This document shows, in pieces, positions 34,495 through 43,711 of a stretch of 64,000 nucleotides of DNA. The DNA is taken from NCBI RefSeq assembly GCF_036421915.1, contig NZ_JAZGOM010000005.1, one strand, 5' to 3'. Source of the stretch: Georgenia_A wangjunii (GTDB lineage Bacteria > Actinomycetota > Actinomycetes > Actinomycetales > Actinomycetaceae). The notes under the pieces are model-generated. The model did not search any database. It saw only the letters and a list, made by a program, of their open reading frames with translations, and had not been told where the DNA came from. A program made the translations under genes and the position numbers. How positions within the stretch are numbered: position 1 is the stretch's first letter; every line of letters starts with the position of its first letter.

Positions 34495-35340
34495 CTACCG
34501 CGCGCGGACACCCAGCGCGCGGGCCGTGCGAGCCCTCACGAGGGCGACGGCGCCGCCGCCGACCGCGATGACCGCGAGCGCCAGGCCGGTGACGAGCCCG
34601 ACCGGCGCGCCGGTCTCGGTGAGCCGGTCTCGCCCGTCGCCCGCATCGGCGTCAGCGTCACCGTCCGTTGCGTGCCCGCCCCCACCAGCGCCGACGCCGC
34701 CGCCGTCCGGGCCACCATCGGTCGACCCGTCCGTCGCGCCCGGGTCCGTGGGCCGGTCCGTCGCAACCGGGGCGCTCGGCTCGTCCGTCGCGCCCGGGTC
34801 GGACGGGCCGGGATCCGTCGGCTCCTCACCCGGGCCCGTCGGCTCCTCACCCGGGCCCGTCGGCTCCTCACCCGGGCCCGTCGGCTCCTCACCCGGGCCC
34901 GTCGGCTCCTCACCCGGGCCCGTCGGCTCCTCACCCGGGCCGGTCGGCTCCTCGCCGGGGTCCTCCTCGCCGTCGAGTGGCGCCAGGTAGCGCTCGGTGT
35001 CCCCGGTCGTGCCGAGGGCGAGGTAGTACCCGTCGAGCTCGGCGGAGGGAAGCTCGGCGCGGAAGGTGAGGGCGCCGTCACCGTCGAGGACGCGCTGGTC
35101 CACGTAGACGATGTCCTCGGCGGCGGGCGCCGAGTGGTCGGCCCCCTCGGCCAGGATGAGGACGCTCATCCACTCCCCCGCGAGGGCGCTGCCGGTGGCG
35201 ACGCGCACCGTCGCAAAGGCACCGTCCTCGAGGTTCGCCTCGTGCGAGATCGCGGTCGCCGCGCCCGCGGGGGCGAGGACGAGGCCACCGAGGACGAGGG
35301 CCCCGGTCGCGGCCGCGGTGGCCAGCAGTGACGTGCTCAT
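34495..35340 (-). CDS. Surface protein with GEEPTGP tandem repeats and LxxTG-type C terminus
   Basis: A 281-residue exported protein. The signal is MSTSLLATAAATGALVLGGL followed by VLAPAGAATA; then a beta-type domain of about 100 residues of unknown family; then seven GEEPTGP-like repeats, a Pro/Asp/Thr and Gly-rich spacer, and finally LTETGAP, a hydrophobic segment and an Arg-rich tail. This resembles a sortase sorting signal, so the protein is probably wall-anchored. The ATG at 35340 (AGGAG upstream) is preferred over ATG 35355, which begins one base after the upstream gene's stop. It is coupled to the giant phosphoesterase. Confidence 0.8.
   Translation of the reverse strand: MSTSLLATAAATGALVLGGLVLAPAGAATAISHEANLEDGAFATVRVATGSALAGEWMSVLILAEGADHSAPAAEDIVYVDQRVLDGDGALTFRAELPSAELDGYYLALGTTGDTERYLAPLDGEEDPGEEPTGPGEEPTGPGEEPTGPGEEPTGPGEEPTGPGEEPTGPGEEPTDPGPSDPGATDEPSAPVATDRPTDPGATDGSTDGGPDGGGVGAGGGGHATDGDADADAGDGRDRLTETGAPVGLVTGLALAVIAVGGGAVALVRARTARALGVRAR
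34810..34956 (-). repeat. Seven-copy 21-bp tandem repeat
   Basis: Seven near-identical 21-base units encode GEEPTGP (the last is GEEPTDP). Identity extends to third codon positions, so the expansion is recent or homogenised. The tract forms a rigid, acidic Pro-rich stalk in the surface protein; copy number is likely to vary between strains. Confidence 0.9.
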
Positions 35341-35356
35341 GCTCGTGCTCCTCATG

Positions 35357-38300
35357 TCAGTTACCTGCACTCTCGCGCGCGTCCTGCAGCACGGGGCGAC
35401 CGGCGGCCGGGTCCCACTGCCACACGGCGTCGAAGTCCCAGCCCAGCCCGTCGCGCCACGTGGCGACGTCGGCCACCTCGGCCGCCGTCCTGGTCTCGCC
35501 TCGTTGCGTGCCCGGCCCCTCGGCCGTCACCGTCTCGACGCCGACGACGAGCGCCGCCGACGCGTAGTTGTTCGTCATCGTCGCGGTGTCTCCCGCCAGG
35601 ACCCGCGCCACGACGCGGCTCGCCTGGCTCGATGCCGTCACCGACGCGTTGAGCGCGAAGCTGTCCCGCACGGTCGTGCCCGTGTACGCGTACCCCGTGA
35701 TGCCGCCGGCGTTCTGGTTGGCGACCGACTCGACGGCGCCTGTGGCGTACACCCGCTCGGTGAGGCTCCCACGGCCGGTGATCCCGACGACGCCCCCGGC
35801 CTGCCTCCCGCCGTCGGCGGTGACGTCCGCCGTCGAGTAGCTGTCCCGGAGGGTGCCGTAGAGGTAGCCCACGACGCCACCGACGGTCGCGGTCCCGGTG
35901 ATCGACCCGGAGGTCCACACCTCGTCCACGAGGCCGTTGTTCGCGTCGACAAGGAGGCCGACGTTGCTCGCCGTCGTCGTCACGTGCGCATCGGCGAGCC
36001 CGACCCGCGTGATGGTGCCGACGTTGTTGACGAACAACCCGCCGGACGTCGACGCGTAGCCGCCGATCGTGCGGCCGGCGCCGTCGAACGTCCCGGTGAA
36101 GCCGTCCGGCGCCAGCTGCGGCTGCTCCACCCCGGTGAGATCGAGCGACGCCGCCAGCCGGAAGTCCGCGCCGGGGAAGGCGGTGACCTCGGCAAGATCA
36201 CCAGGCACCTCGATGAGGTAGGCGCCGTCGGTGTCCCGCTCGAGCGCCGGCCCCGCCTCCTCGGGCGGGAGCGGCGGCACGGGCTCGCCGGTGTCGACCT
36301 CGGTGACGGCTCGGAGCACGGGGCGGCCAGCGTCCTCGTGCCACGTCCACACCGACTCGAGGTCCCAGCCGAGGGTGCGGGTGTAGAACTGCGGGTCCCG
36401 CGTCTGCCGAGCGCTCGCCGTCGCCCCCATCCAGCTCGTCGTGCTGGGGGGCTCGAGGTTGGAGACGACGTCCGCCACGACCGACTCGGCCGCCCAGAGG
36501 TTGGCCAGTGTCGCGGTGTTGCCCGAGAGGACGCGGCCGAGCACCCGGTGGGCGTAGCTCGGTGCGCTCACGCCCGGGTTGAGCGCGATGACGTCGCTGA
36601 TCTGGGTGCCGGTGTAGGCGTACCCGACGACGCCCCCGATGTTGCGTGCGTCCGCCGAGACGGCGCCCGTGGCGTAGAGGTTCTCGCTCACCGAGCCCGC
36701 GAGCGCGACGCCGATGACGCCACCGGCCTCAGTGGCCCGGGTGTGGACGTCCGCCGTCGAGTAGACGTTGCGGACGGTGCCGCCCGAGTCGCCGACGACG
36801 CCGCCGACCCGGGAGCCGCCGCTGACCGTCCCGGTGGTGAAGACGTTCTCGACGTGGCCGTTGCTCACGTTCGCGAGGATCCCCACGCGCCCGCCGTCGA
36901 GAGTGACATCGGCGCCGGTGAGGCCGAGGTCACGGATCGTCCCGTTGTTGATGTTGACGAGGCCGCCGCGGGCCGACGTGAGACCCGCGATGACGTGGCC
37001 GTTGCCGTCGAGCTCGCCGGTGAAGGGCCGGAACCCGCCGAGCGGCTCGAAGTCGCTCACACCACTGAGGTCGAGGTCCGCCGTGAGGACGAACTTCTCG
37101 CCGGGGAAGGCCGTCACCTGCGCGAGGCCGGCGACGTCCGCGATCTCGTAGAAGCCGTCCGCGTTTGGCTCACCCGCGGGCCGCTCATCGACGTAGTCCT
37201 CCGTGTTGCCGCGGAGCAGCGGTCGCTGCGCCTCGGTGTCCCATACCCACGTGCCCGTGAGGTCCCAGCCGAGCGCGCCCGCGTAGAGCGCCTCGCTCCG
37301 CGTGTCTGCTGCCGGGACGACGCGCCCCTTGAGGTTGTCCTCCGCGGGGGCGTCGGCGAGCGACTCGACGCTGACGAACGCGGCGTCCGTGGCGAGGTTG
37401 CCGGCGAGGTCCGCGCGCTGGCCCGAACCCACGCGGCCGACGACGGCGTGCGCGTAGGAGGGGGCGGTCACCGACTCGTTGAGCGAGACGACGTGGTCGA
37501 CGGTGGTGCCGGTGTACCCGTACCCGACGACGCCACCGACGTTGCGGGTGTCGGCCGTGACGTTGCCGGTGGAGTACACGCGCTGCGTCGTCGAGCCCGC
37601 GAGGGCGACGCCGACGACGCCGCCGGCCTCCGTGGCCCGCGAGCGCACGTCCGCCGTGGAGTAGGAGTCGCGCACGACGCCGGTGGAGTCACCGACGACG
37701 CCGCCGACGCGGCTCGCGCCGGTGATGGATCCCGACGTCCACGAGCCCTCGATCACCCCGGTGCTGTAGTCGGCGAGGATCCCGATCGTGCCCTGGGCGG
37801 AGTCGATGTCCGCGCCGGTGACCGCGAGGTCGCGGATGGTGCCGGCGTTCGTCGCGAAGAGCCCCGCGCCGCCACTCTCGGGCGCTCGGTAGCCGGTGAC
37901 GGCATGACCCTGACCGTCGAAGACCCCGCGGAACGGCTCGGTGCCCGCACCGATCTGCGGGCGCTGGGCGCCGTCGAGGTCCAGGTCGTTCATGAGGACG
38001 TAGTGCGCGGCGGGCTCCCAGACGATGTTCTCGACGTCCTGCCACGTGCGGACCTCGTACGGGCTCTCGGCACTGCCCTCGCCGAGCATGGCCCGACGCA
38101 GCTCGAGGGGGTCGCGCAGGGGCACGCCGTTCCCGAGGCTGTCCCAGACGAAGACCCGCAGCCCGTGGCTGGAGTCGATGGGCATCGGCTCGTCGAAGAC
38201 GACGAACTGCTCGCCTCCGCGGTGGTCGAGCGTGACGTCCTCGACACGCAGGTCGACGACCTCCTCACCCGCGTAGTCGTAAGCGGCCGCGATGACGGTG

Positions 38301-41239
38301 AGCGACTCGCGTGCGCCCGGGTAGCTGAGGAAGCCCACGCCCGGCAGGGTGCGGTCGGTGATGGTCGCCGAGCTCAGCTCCCACGTGCCCTCGGGCTGGG
38401 TGACCGTGAACTCGTCGATGACCTCGCCGTCGACGGTGTAGGCGGTCATCGTCAGCCCCGCGTCAGTCACTTCGAGGACGGCACCCACCTGCTTGTTCTC
38501 GTCGTAGACGACGTCGTCCCACCAGAACTCCTGGTTCTCGTAGAACTTCGGGCCGGAGGAGCCCATCGTCACGTACGTCGTGCCCGCGGCCTCCTCCTCG
38601 GGCGTCGCCGCGAGCGCGTCGTCGTGGATGACGGAGCGCTTGTACACGTGGTCGTGGCCGCCGATGTAGAGGTCGACGCCGAGCTGGTCGAGCGTCTGGG
38701 CGACGAGCGCGCGGTCGTTGGACATGCCCGCGTCGTCGGCGTGGCTGCCGCCGTAGTAGGAGAAGTGCCCGGTGACGACCTTCCACCTCTTGTCCGTGGC
38801 GCGCATGTCCTCGACGAGCCAGTCGATCTGGGTCTGGAGGTCGTCGTTGGAGTTGAGCACGGCGACGTGGATGTCGCCGCGGTCGAAGGAGTAGTTCGAC
38901 TCCCCGACCTCGCTGCCGTTCTTCGGGTGGTTGAACATCCCGCGGAAGATCGCGTTGCGCTCCGGGGAGATGTGGTTGAACTCCTTGTCCCCGTACGTCT
39001 CGTGGTTGCCGACCATCGTGGCGAGCTGGAGGTCGAGGTCGTCGAGCACCCAGTCGAACGCCTGGTCCCAGTACTGCCCGCGCCCGCCGTTGTCGACGAG
39101 GTCACCGACCTGGACGAGGAGGTTGCCGCCGGGCCGCTGCGCGCGGACCTCGGCGAGCATCTCGGTGAACAGGGCGTGGTCCGCCTCCTCCTGGCTGCTC
39201 ACCTGGAGGTCGCCGAGGACGTAGATCGGGGCGTTGTCCGTGCCCCCGGCGACGAACTCGCCCCTGACGTCGGTCCAGCCGCCGTCGGTGCCCACACCGA
39301 AGCGGTACGCGTAGCGCTGCCCGTCCTCGAGGCCGGTGAGGTCGAACTCGTGGGAGCGCAGCGTCTGGCCGGTGATGGAGTCCTGGTAGGTCTCGGCCTC
39401 GGTCACCACCATGTCGACCTCGAACACCTGGTCTGCCGTGGCGGCCACGGTGACCGCCTGGGACCAGTCACCACTGCCGGCCGGCAGGAGCTGGACCCAC
39501 GCGTCCTCGATCTCGGGGTCCGTGATGGTGGCCAGGCCCCCCGTCCCTCCCTCAGGGCCGACGGTCGCCGCGCTGCCGAAGTACTGGAAGACGCCCTCGG
39601 GGTCGAGGTGGTCCTGCGAGACGACGATCCGCTGCATGTGCGCCGCCGTGCTGCCCACCGCGTCGGTCGCCCTCGTGACGACGAAGTGGTCGGCGTAGCT
39701 CGAGACGGTGAAGGCGCCGTCGGTGACCAGGACCTCGCCGCCACCGTTGTAGACGGTGACGTCGACGGCCGGCTCCGTGCCGCCGTCGTCCGTCGCGTCC
39801 ACCGTGGGGAGCTCGATGCGCTGGCCGTAGGCCGCGGTCGCCGGGGCCTTGCCCACGGTGAGCGCGGGGGCGTAGTTCGCGCCGGCCACGCGCTCGCCGA
39901 CCCAGACCGGCGCGGAGACGAGCTCGTCGCCGTCGGCCTGCGTGGCCTTGAGCCAGTAGTACTGCCCGTCGGCGACGTCGAGCGTCGTCGAGAGCGCGAC
40001 GTCGGTCCCGCCGACGCCGGTGAACTCGTGCGCGGCGGCGCCGCCGTTCGTGTAGACGACGGCGCTGGCGAAGGCGTCACCGTCGTCCGGGTCGGCGAGG
40101 ACGACGTCGAGCGTGAGCTCCGTCGTCGACGCGGGCAGGATCGCGCCCATCTGCTCACCGTTCGCACCGAGCTGGAGCGAGGCGTTGAGGTCGAAGGTCG
40201 TGTACATGCTCCGGTCACGCATCGCGTCGTAGAGCCCGTCCGTGCTGCGCTCGGTGGCCCACACGCCGGTGTGCGCGGGGTTGCCCGTCACCCACGTCTG
40301 CTGGTGCTCGTCACCGGACCACACCGGCGCGAGGTGCCAGCCGGCGTCGAGCGCACCGACGAACGTGTCGTGGTAGCCCGTCGACTTGTACTCGAAGAGC
40401 GGGACCTGGGCGTCGGCCTCCGGGGTGAGGTGCGCGAACCCGAAGTGGCCGTGGCTCGAGGCCGGGTGGTTGAACTGGCCGATCGCCTCGGGGTCGAGCG
40501 TGAGCCGCGCGAGGACCGTCGGCATGTCGTACATGATGTTGCCGGTGCCCCACGTGCCGCCGCCGTCGCTCTGGGCGGTGAGGAACCAGTCGGCGTTGAA
40601 CAGGTTCATGTGGCCGGTGCCGTCGTACCACGTGACCTCCTCGCCGATGAGGGCGACGAGGTCGTTGCCCGCGGCGTTGAAGTCCTCGGCGGTCTGGTGG
40701 CTGTAGCGCCACTCCTCGGACAGCGACTCGCGCCAGTCCTGCGTGAAGTGGTCGGCGTTGCGCAGGTCGAAGACGACGTCGTGGTCGGTCACGGCGAAGA
40801 AGTCGACGTTGCCGTTCTCCTCGACGTGCTCCATCGCGTCGATGGGGAGGGCCTGGCCGTCGCTCACCGCGGTGTGCGAGTGCACCTCGGCGCGGTAGTG
40901 GGTCTTGCCGAGGTAGCTCTGGCGGTCGGCGTCGGCCGGCAGCGCGGCGGCTCGGGCCTGCGCGCCGGCGGCGGCAGCCGTGTCGTCGTCGTGCTCGTGA
41001 CTTTCGTCGTGGTCGTGCTCACCCGCGTGGGTGATGAACGGGGCCGGCCGAGGGGCTGGCGGCGCGATGTCGGCCGGAAGGCCTTCGGGCGCTTCCGCCG
41101 CCCCCTGCGTGGCGGACACCGCCACGGGTGCGGCGTGGGCGGGGACGGCGAGCGCCGCACCCAGCGCGAGGGAGAACCCCGCGACGACCGCCGTGCTGCG
41201 GGTTCCGACCCGCGCCGAGCGGTACTTCGTGACCATCAT
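35357..41239 (-). CDS. Giant secreted protein: PHP domain + metallophosphoesterase + three GLUG modules
   Basis: A 1960-residue exported protein. The signal peptide ends at AHA (residue 36). A His/Asp-rich stretch (about 71-86) precedes a PHP-type domain with HSH at 120-122, TDHD, GEEVTW and NHPASSHGHFG. After beta domains comes a purple-acid-phosphatase-like metallophosphoesterase (about 668-915): GDLQ, GDLVDNGG, GNHE, TGHFSYYGG and GGHDHVYKR. Residues about 1070-1955 are three modules of GLUG-type repeats, each with a VGGVVG core (e.g. SRVGGVVGDS). It is probably an extracellular phosphoesterase attached to the surface by its repeats; substrates are unknown. The first of two ATGs has GAGGAG upstream. 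It is followed one base later by the LxxTG-type protein gene. Confidence 0.88.
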   Translation of the reverse strand: MMVTKYRSARVGTRSTAVVAGFSLALGAALAVPAHAAPVAVSATQGAAEAPEGLPADIAPPAPRPAPFITHAGEHDHDESHEHDDDTAAAAGAQARAAALPADADRQSYLGKTHYRAEVHSHTAVSDGQALPIDAMEHVEENGNVDFFAVTDHDVVFDLRNADHFTQDWRESLSEEWRYSHQTAEDFNAAGNDLVALIGEEVTWYDGTGHMNLFNADWFLTAQSDGGGTWGTGNIMYDMPTVLARLTLDPEAIGQFNHPASSHGHFGFAHLTPEADAQVPLFEYKSTGYHDTFVGALDAGWHLAPVWSGDEHQQTWVTGNPAHTGVWATERSTDGLYDAMRDRSMYTTFDLNASLQLGANGEQMGAILPASTTELTLDVVLADPDDGDAFASAVVYTNGGAAAHEFTGVGGTDVALSTTLDVADGQYYWLKATQADGDELVSAPVWVGERVAGANYAPALTVGKAPATAAYGQRIELPTVDATDDGGTEPAVDVTVYNGGGEVLVTDGAFTVSSYADHFVVTRATDAVGSTAAHMQRIVVSQDHLDPEGVFQYFGSAATVGPEGGTGGLATITDPEIEDAWVQLLPAGSGDWSQAVTVAATADQVFEVDMVVTEAETYQDSITGQTLRSHEFDLTGLEDGQRYAYRFGVGTDGGWTDVRGEFVAGGTDNAPIYVLGDLQVSSQEEADHALFTEMLAEVRAQRPGGNLLVQVGDLVDNGGRGQYWDQAFDWVLDDLDLQLATMVGNHETYGDKEFNHISPERNAIFRGMFNHPKNGSEVGESNYSFDRGDIHVAVLNSNDDLQTQIDWLVEDMRATDKRWKVVTGHFSYYGGSHADDAGMSNDRALVAQTLDQLGVDLYIGGHDHVYKRSVIHDDALAATPEEEAAGTTYVTMGSSGPKFYENQEFWWDDVVYDENKQVGAVLEVTDAGLTMTAYTVDGEVIDEFTVTQPEGTWELSSATITDRTLPGVGFLSYPGARESLTVIAAAYDYAGEEVVDLRVEDVTLDHRGGEQFVVFDEPMPIDSSHGLRVFVWDSLGNGVPLRDPLELRRAMLGEGSAESPYEVRTWQDVENIVWEPAAHYVLMNDLDLDGAQRPQIGAGTEPFRGVFDGQGHAVTGYRAPESGGAGLFATNAGTIRDLAVTGADIDSAQGTIGILADYSTGVIEGSWTSGSITGASRVGGVVGDSTGVVRDSYSTADVRSRATEAGGVVGVALAGSTTQRVYSTGNVTADTRNVGGVVGYGYTGTTVDHVVSLNESVTAPSYAHAVVGRVGSGQRADLAGNLATDAAFVSVESLADAPAEDNLKGRVVPAADTRSEALYAGALGWDLTGTWVWDTEAQRPLLRGNTEDYVDERPAGEPNADGFYEIADVAGLAQVTAFPGEKFVLTADLDLSGVSDFEPLGGFRPFTGELDGNGHVIAGLTSARGGLVNINNGTIRDLGLTGADVTLDGGRVGILANVSNGHVENVFTTGTVSGGSRVGGVVGDSGGTVRNVYSTADVHTRATEAGGVIGVALAGSVSENLYATGAVSADARNIGGVVGYAYTGTQISDVIALNPGVSAPSYAHRVLGRVLSGNTATLANLWAAESVVADVVSNLEPPSTTSWMGATASARQTRDPQFYTRTLGWDLESVWTWHEDAGRPVLRAVTEVDTGEPVPPLPPEEAGPALERDTDGAYLIEVPGDLAEVTAFPGADFRLAASLDLTGVEQPQLAPDGFTGTFDGAGRTIGGYASTSGGLFVNNVGTITRVGLADAHVTTTASNVGLLVDANNGLVDEVWTSGSITGTATVGGVVGYLYGTLRDSYSTADVTADGGRQAGGVVGITGRGSLTERVYATGAVESVANQNAGGITGYAYTGTTVRDSFALNASVTASSQASRVVARVLAGDTATMTNNYASAALVVGVETVTAEGPGTQRGETRTAAEVADVATWRDGLGWDFDAVWQWDPAAGRPVLQDARESAGN

Positions 41240-41398
41240 GTGCGCTCCTCGTCATCGACTGCCTCGCCGGAGGCTAGGGAGGCGAGGTGACCGGTCCGGG
41301 CACGGTGGGTGAACGGCGGGGGAACGGGGCAGGTCACCTCGGGACGACGCCCGACCGTCCCGCCGCGCAGCGTCGTCCCCGCGGCCTAGGCTGGCCCG

Positions 41399-42493
41399 GT
41401 GCAACGCATCGTCGCGATCGACATCGCCCGCGGTCTCGCTGTCCTCGGCATGTTCGCCGCCCACCTCGGCCACGAGGTCGGCGGTGAGCCGGCGCCCGGA
41501 TGGCTCGTCGTGGCCGACGGCCGGTCGGCCGCGCTCTTCGCCGTCCTCGCCGGCGTCTCCATCGCGCTCTTCACGGGCCGCCGCACGCCACCGACGGGTG
41601 CGGCGCTCTCGCTCGCGCGGCTACGGGTCTTGTCCCGGGCGGGCGTGATCCTCGTGCTCGGCGCGCTCCTCATGCTCCTCGGCACACCGGTCGCCGTCAT
41701 CCTCCCGTCCTACGCCGTCACGTTCCTCCTGCTCATCCCGGCACTGCGCGCGCGGCCCCCGCTCGCCCTCACGCTGGCGGCCGTCATGGCCGTCGTCGGG
41801 CCGACGCTCGTCGCCCTGGCGACGACGGACCCGGCGGGCGGGGAGAGCTGGCTCGTGCGGACCACCGGCACCGACAGCGGGTTCGTCCTCGACCTCGTCA
41901 TGACGGGCTACTACCCCGCCCTCGTCTGGGTGGCGTACATGCTCCTCGGCCTCGGCCTCGGCCGGCTCGACCTGGGCGCGACGGCGGTGCAGGTGCGCCT
42001 TGCCGTCGTCGGCGTCGTCCTCGCGCTCGCCGGCTACCTCGGCGCCGACGCCCTGCTGGCCGGGCTGGGCCCCGACGCCGGACCGCTCGCCGAGAAGCTC
42101 GTGCGCGCCGAGCCGCACGACGACTCGACCCTCGAGCTCCTCGGCAACAGCGGCGTGGCGATCGCCGTCCTCGGGGTGCTGCTCCTCGCGGCGAACGCAC
42201 GCGCGGTGCGGGTCGTCCTCCACCCCGTCGCCGCGACGGGGTCGATGGCCCTGAGCGCCTACGCGATCCACATCGTCGCGATCTTCCTCCTCGGCAACGA
42301 CGTCGTGTGGCGCACGGAGTCCAACGCCGTCCTCGCGTGGTTCGTCCTCGTCACGCTCGCAGCCGCGACGGCCTGGCACCACTGGCTCGGCCGGGGCCCG
42401 TTCGAGCGCGTCCTGCGCTGGGTGAGCGTGGGAGCCGCACCGGACCCCGCGCCGCGGCCGTCACAGGTTGGTAGCGAAACCGGCGGACTATAG
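41399..42493 (+). CDS. Membrane protein of the HGSNAT/DUF1624-DUF418 type
   Basis: A 364-residue protein with about ten membrane segments. The first one, RIVAIDIARGLAVLGMFAAH, is the signature start of heparan-alpha-glucosaminide acetyltransferase-like (DUF1624) proteins, and the C-terminal part (SMALSAYAIHIVAIF, then HHWLGRGPFERVLR) resembles DUF418. Such proteins are thought to move acyl groups across the membrane; this is inference. The start is GTG at 41399. It is divergent from the giant phosphoesterase, 160 bases away, a gap with no gene. Confidence 0.85.
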   Translation: MQRIVAIDIARGLAVLGMFAAHLGHEVGGEPAPGWLVVADGRSAALFAVLAGVSIALFTGRRTPPTGAALSLARLRVLSRAGVILVLGALLMLLGTPVAVILPSYAVTFLLLIPALRARPPLALTLAAVMAVVGPTLVALATTDPAGGESWLVRTTGTDSGFVLDLVMTGYYPALVWVAYMLLGLGLGRLDLGATAVQVRLAVVGVVLALAGYLGADALLAGLGPDAGPLAEKLVRAEPHDDSTLELLGNSGVAIAVLGVLLLAANARAVRVVLHPVAATGSMALSAYAIHIVAIFLLGNDVVWRTESNAVLAWFVLVTLAAATAWHHWLGRGPFERVLRWVSVGAAPDPAPRPSQVGSETGGL

Positions 42494-42576
42494 CAGACGG
42501 GGTGTGACGAGGAGTACATTCGCGGCATCCTCACCGGTCCCTGGCCGCGCTGAGGTCCTGGTGAAAGGGGATCGCG

Positions 42577-43125
42577 ATGAAGCGCTTCTTCCGGGTCGTC
42601 CTCGGGCTCATGCTCGGGCTCGCCCTCATCGGTCCCGTAGCCTCCTCCGCCCAGGCGGCGCCGTACTGCGGGATCTACTGGGGCTCGTTGGCGAAGTCCG
42701 TCCCGACGATGTCGGGCCACGCCTCGATGCTCAACCTCCGCACGGGTGAGCACCCGTGCTTCGACCGCATGGTCATCGACGTGCGCGGCGACGTGCGCGG
42801 CTACTCCGCCCGCTACGTCAACCAGGTCTACGCCGACGGCTCGGGCTTCCTCGTGCCGCTGCGCGGCGGCGCCCGCCTCGAGGTCGTCGCGACCGTGCCG
42901 ACCTACGACGGCGCCGGGCACGTCACCTACCGCCCGCGCAACAGCCGGGAGCTGAGCAACGTGAGCGGCTACCGGACCTTCCGGCAGATCGCCTCGGCCG
43001 GCAGCTTCGAGGGGCAGACCACCATCGGTCTCGGCGTCCGCGCGCGGCTGCCGTTCCGGGTGTTCATCCTCGACGGCCCGGGCGACCACTCGCGCCTCGT
43101 CATCGACGTGGCGCACCTCTGGTAG
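42577..43125 (+). CDS. Secreted AMIN-like domain protein
   Basis: A 182-residue protein. MKRFFRVVLGLMLGLALIGP with VASSAQAA is a cleavable signal peptide, leaving about 155 residues. The mature part has a Cys pair (near 30 and 66), VIDVRGDVRGYSARYVNQVY, and ends PFRVFILDG ... RLVIDVAHLW, closely matching the end of the AMIN-like lipoprotein at 11724. It is therefore a second AMIN-like protein, secreted rather than lipidated. AAAGGGGA precedes the ATG. A strong hairpin follows. Confidence 0.82.
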   Translation: MKRFFRVVLGLMLGLALIGPVASSAQAAPYCGIYWGSLAKSVPTMSGHASMLNLRTGEHPCFDRMVIDVRGDVRGYSARYVNQVYADGSGFLVPLRGGARLEVVATVPTYDGAGHVTYRPRNSRELSNVSGYRTFRQIASAGSFEGQTTIGLGVRARLPFRVFILDGPGDHSRLVIDVAHLW

Positions 43126-43131
43126 CGGGGC

Positions 43132-43165
43132 CCCCCGTCCGGGTCGCCCCCGACCCGGGCGGGGG
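43132..43165 (+). terminator. Terminator after the AMIN-like gene
   Basis: CCCCCGTCCGGGTCG (43132-43146) pairs with CGACCCGGGCGGGGG (43151-43165) at 14 of 15 positions with a 4-base loop, seven bases after the stop codon. It may also serve the convergent VOC gene. Confidence 0.75.
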
Positions 43166-43185
43166 ACAGCCGCGCGCCGTCGCGC

Positions 43186-43587
43186 TCAGTCGTCGCGCGG
43201 GGACAGGACGCAGAACTCGTTGCCCTCTGGGTCGGCGAGGACGACCCAGCTGACGTCGTCGCCCTGCCCGACGTCGACGCGGCTCGCGCCGAGGTCGAGG
43301 AGCCGCTGCACCTCGGCCTCCTGGTCGTCGTTCCCGCCCGGCGCGAGGTCGAGGTGGAGGCGGTTCTTCACCTCCTTGCCCTCCGGGACCGGCACGAACA
43401 CGAGGCCGGGGCCGCGCTGCTCGGGCGGGATGTCGTGCCAGTCCTCGACGAAGACGTGCGGCGGGACGAGGACGACCTCGTCGTCAGCCTCGTAGGCGGT
43501 GCGCCAGTCGATGGCCTCACGCCACCAGGCGGCCTGCGCCTTGACGTCCCGGCAGTCGATGACGACGGAGTACCAGCGGACGGGCAT
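43186..43587 (-). CDS. VOC/glyoxalase family protein
   Basis: A 133-residue vicinal-oxygen-chelate fold protein. It starts MPVRWYSVVIDCRDVKAQAA, has RLHLDLAPGGNDDQEAEVQR in the middle and ends VVLADPEGNEFCVL, the usual VOC pattern of this size, and is likely a single-domain dimer. The ATG at 43587 has GGAAGG upstream; the longer open frame upstream is not coding. The substrate is unknown. It is divergent from the XRE operon. Confidence 0.88.
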   Translation of the reverse strand: MPVRWYSVVIDCRDVKAQAAWWREAIDWRTAYEADDEVVLVPPHVFVEDWHDIPPEQRGPGLVFVPVPEGKEVKNRLHLDLAPGGNDDQEAEVQRLLDLGASRVDVGQGDDVSWVVLADPEGNEFCVLSPRDD

Positions 43588-43642
43588 CGGATTTCCTTCC
43601 GTACGGCCGGCCGCGGTGCCGGCGGTGGGTCGAGCGTAGGCC

Positions 43643-43693
43643 TTGACACACCGTGGCGACCAGGCCCAGGATGTGTCAGGTAAACATGACACA
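43643..43693 (+). promoter_or_regulatory. Promoter and palindromic operator of the XRE operon
   Basis: TTGACA (43643-43648) and CAGGAT (43667-43672) are 18 bases apart. Directly after lies TGTGTCA (43672-43678) and TGACACA (43687-43693), exact inverted arms around GGTAAACA. A second pairing, TGTCAGGT (43674-43681) with ACCTGACA (43705-43712), reaches the first start codon. The operon encodes a small XRE regulator, so this is probably its own operator. Confidence 0.7.
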
Positions 43694-43711
43694 GCGGAAG
43701 GTAGACCTGAC

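Noticed and set aside
34810..34956. Regular 21-bp repeats considered as a CRISPR-like array
   Set aside because: Units are contiguous without spacers and encode GEEPTGP in frame; no cas genes are present.
35111..41290. A 2059-codon open frame on the plus strand, opposite the giant phosphoesterase
   Set aside because: It has no domain or signal peptide, is Arg/Val/Asp-rich as expected for a GC-rich antisense frame, and the opposite strand encodes clear enzyme motifs with proper start and ribosome-binding site.
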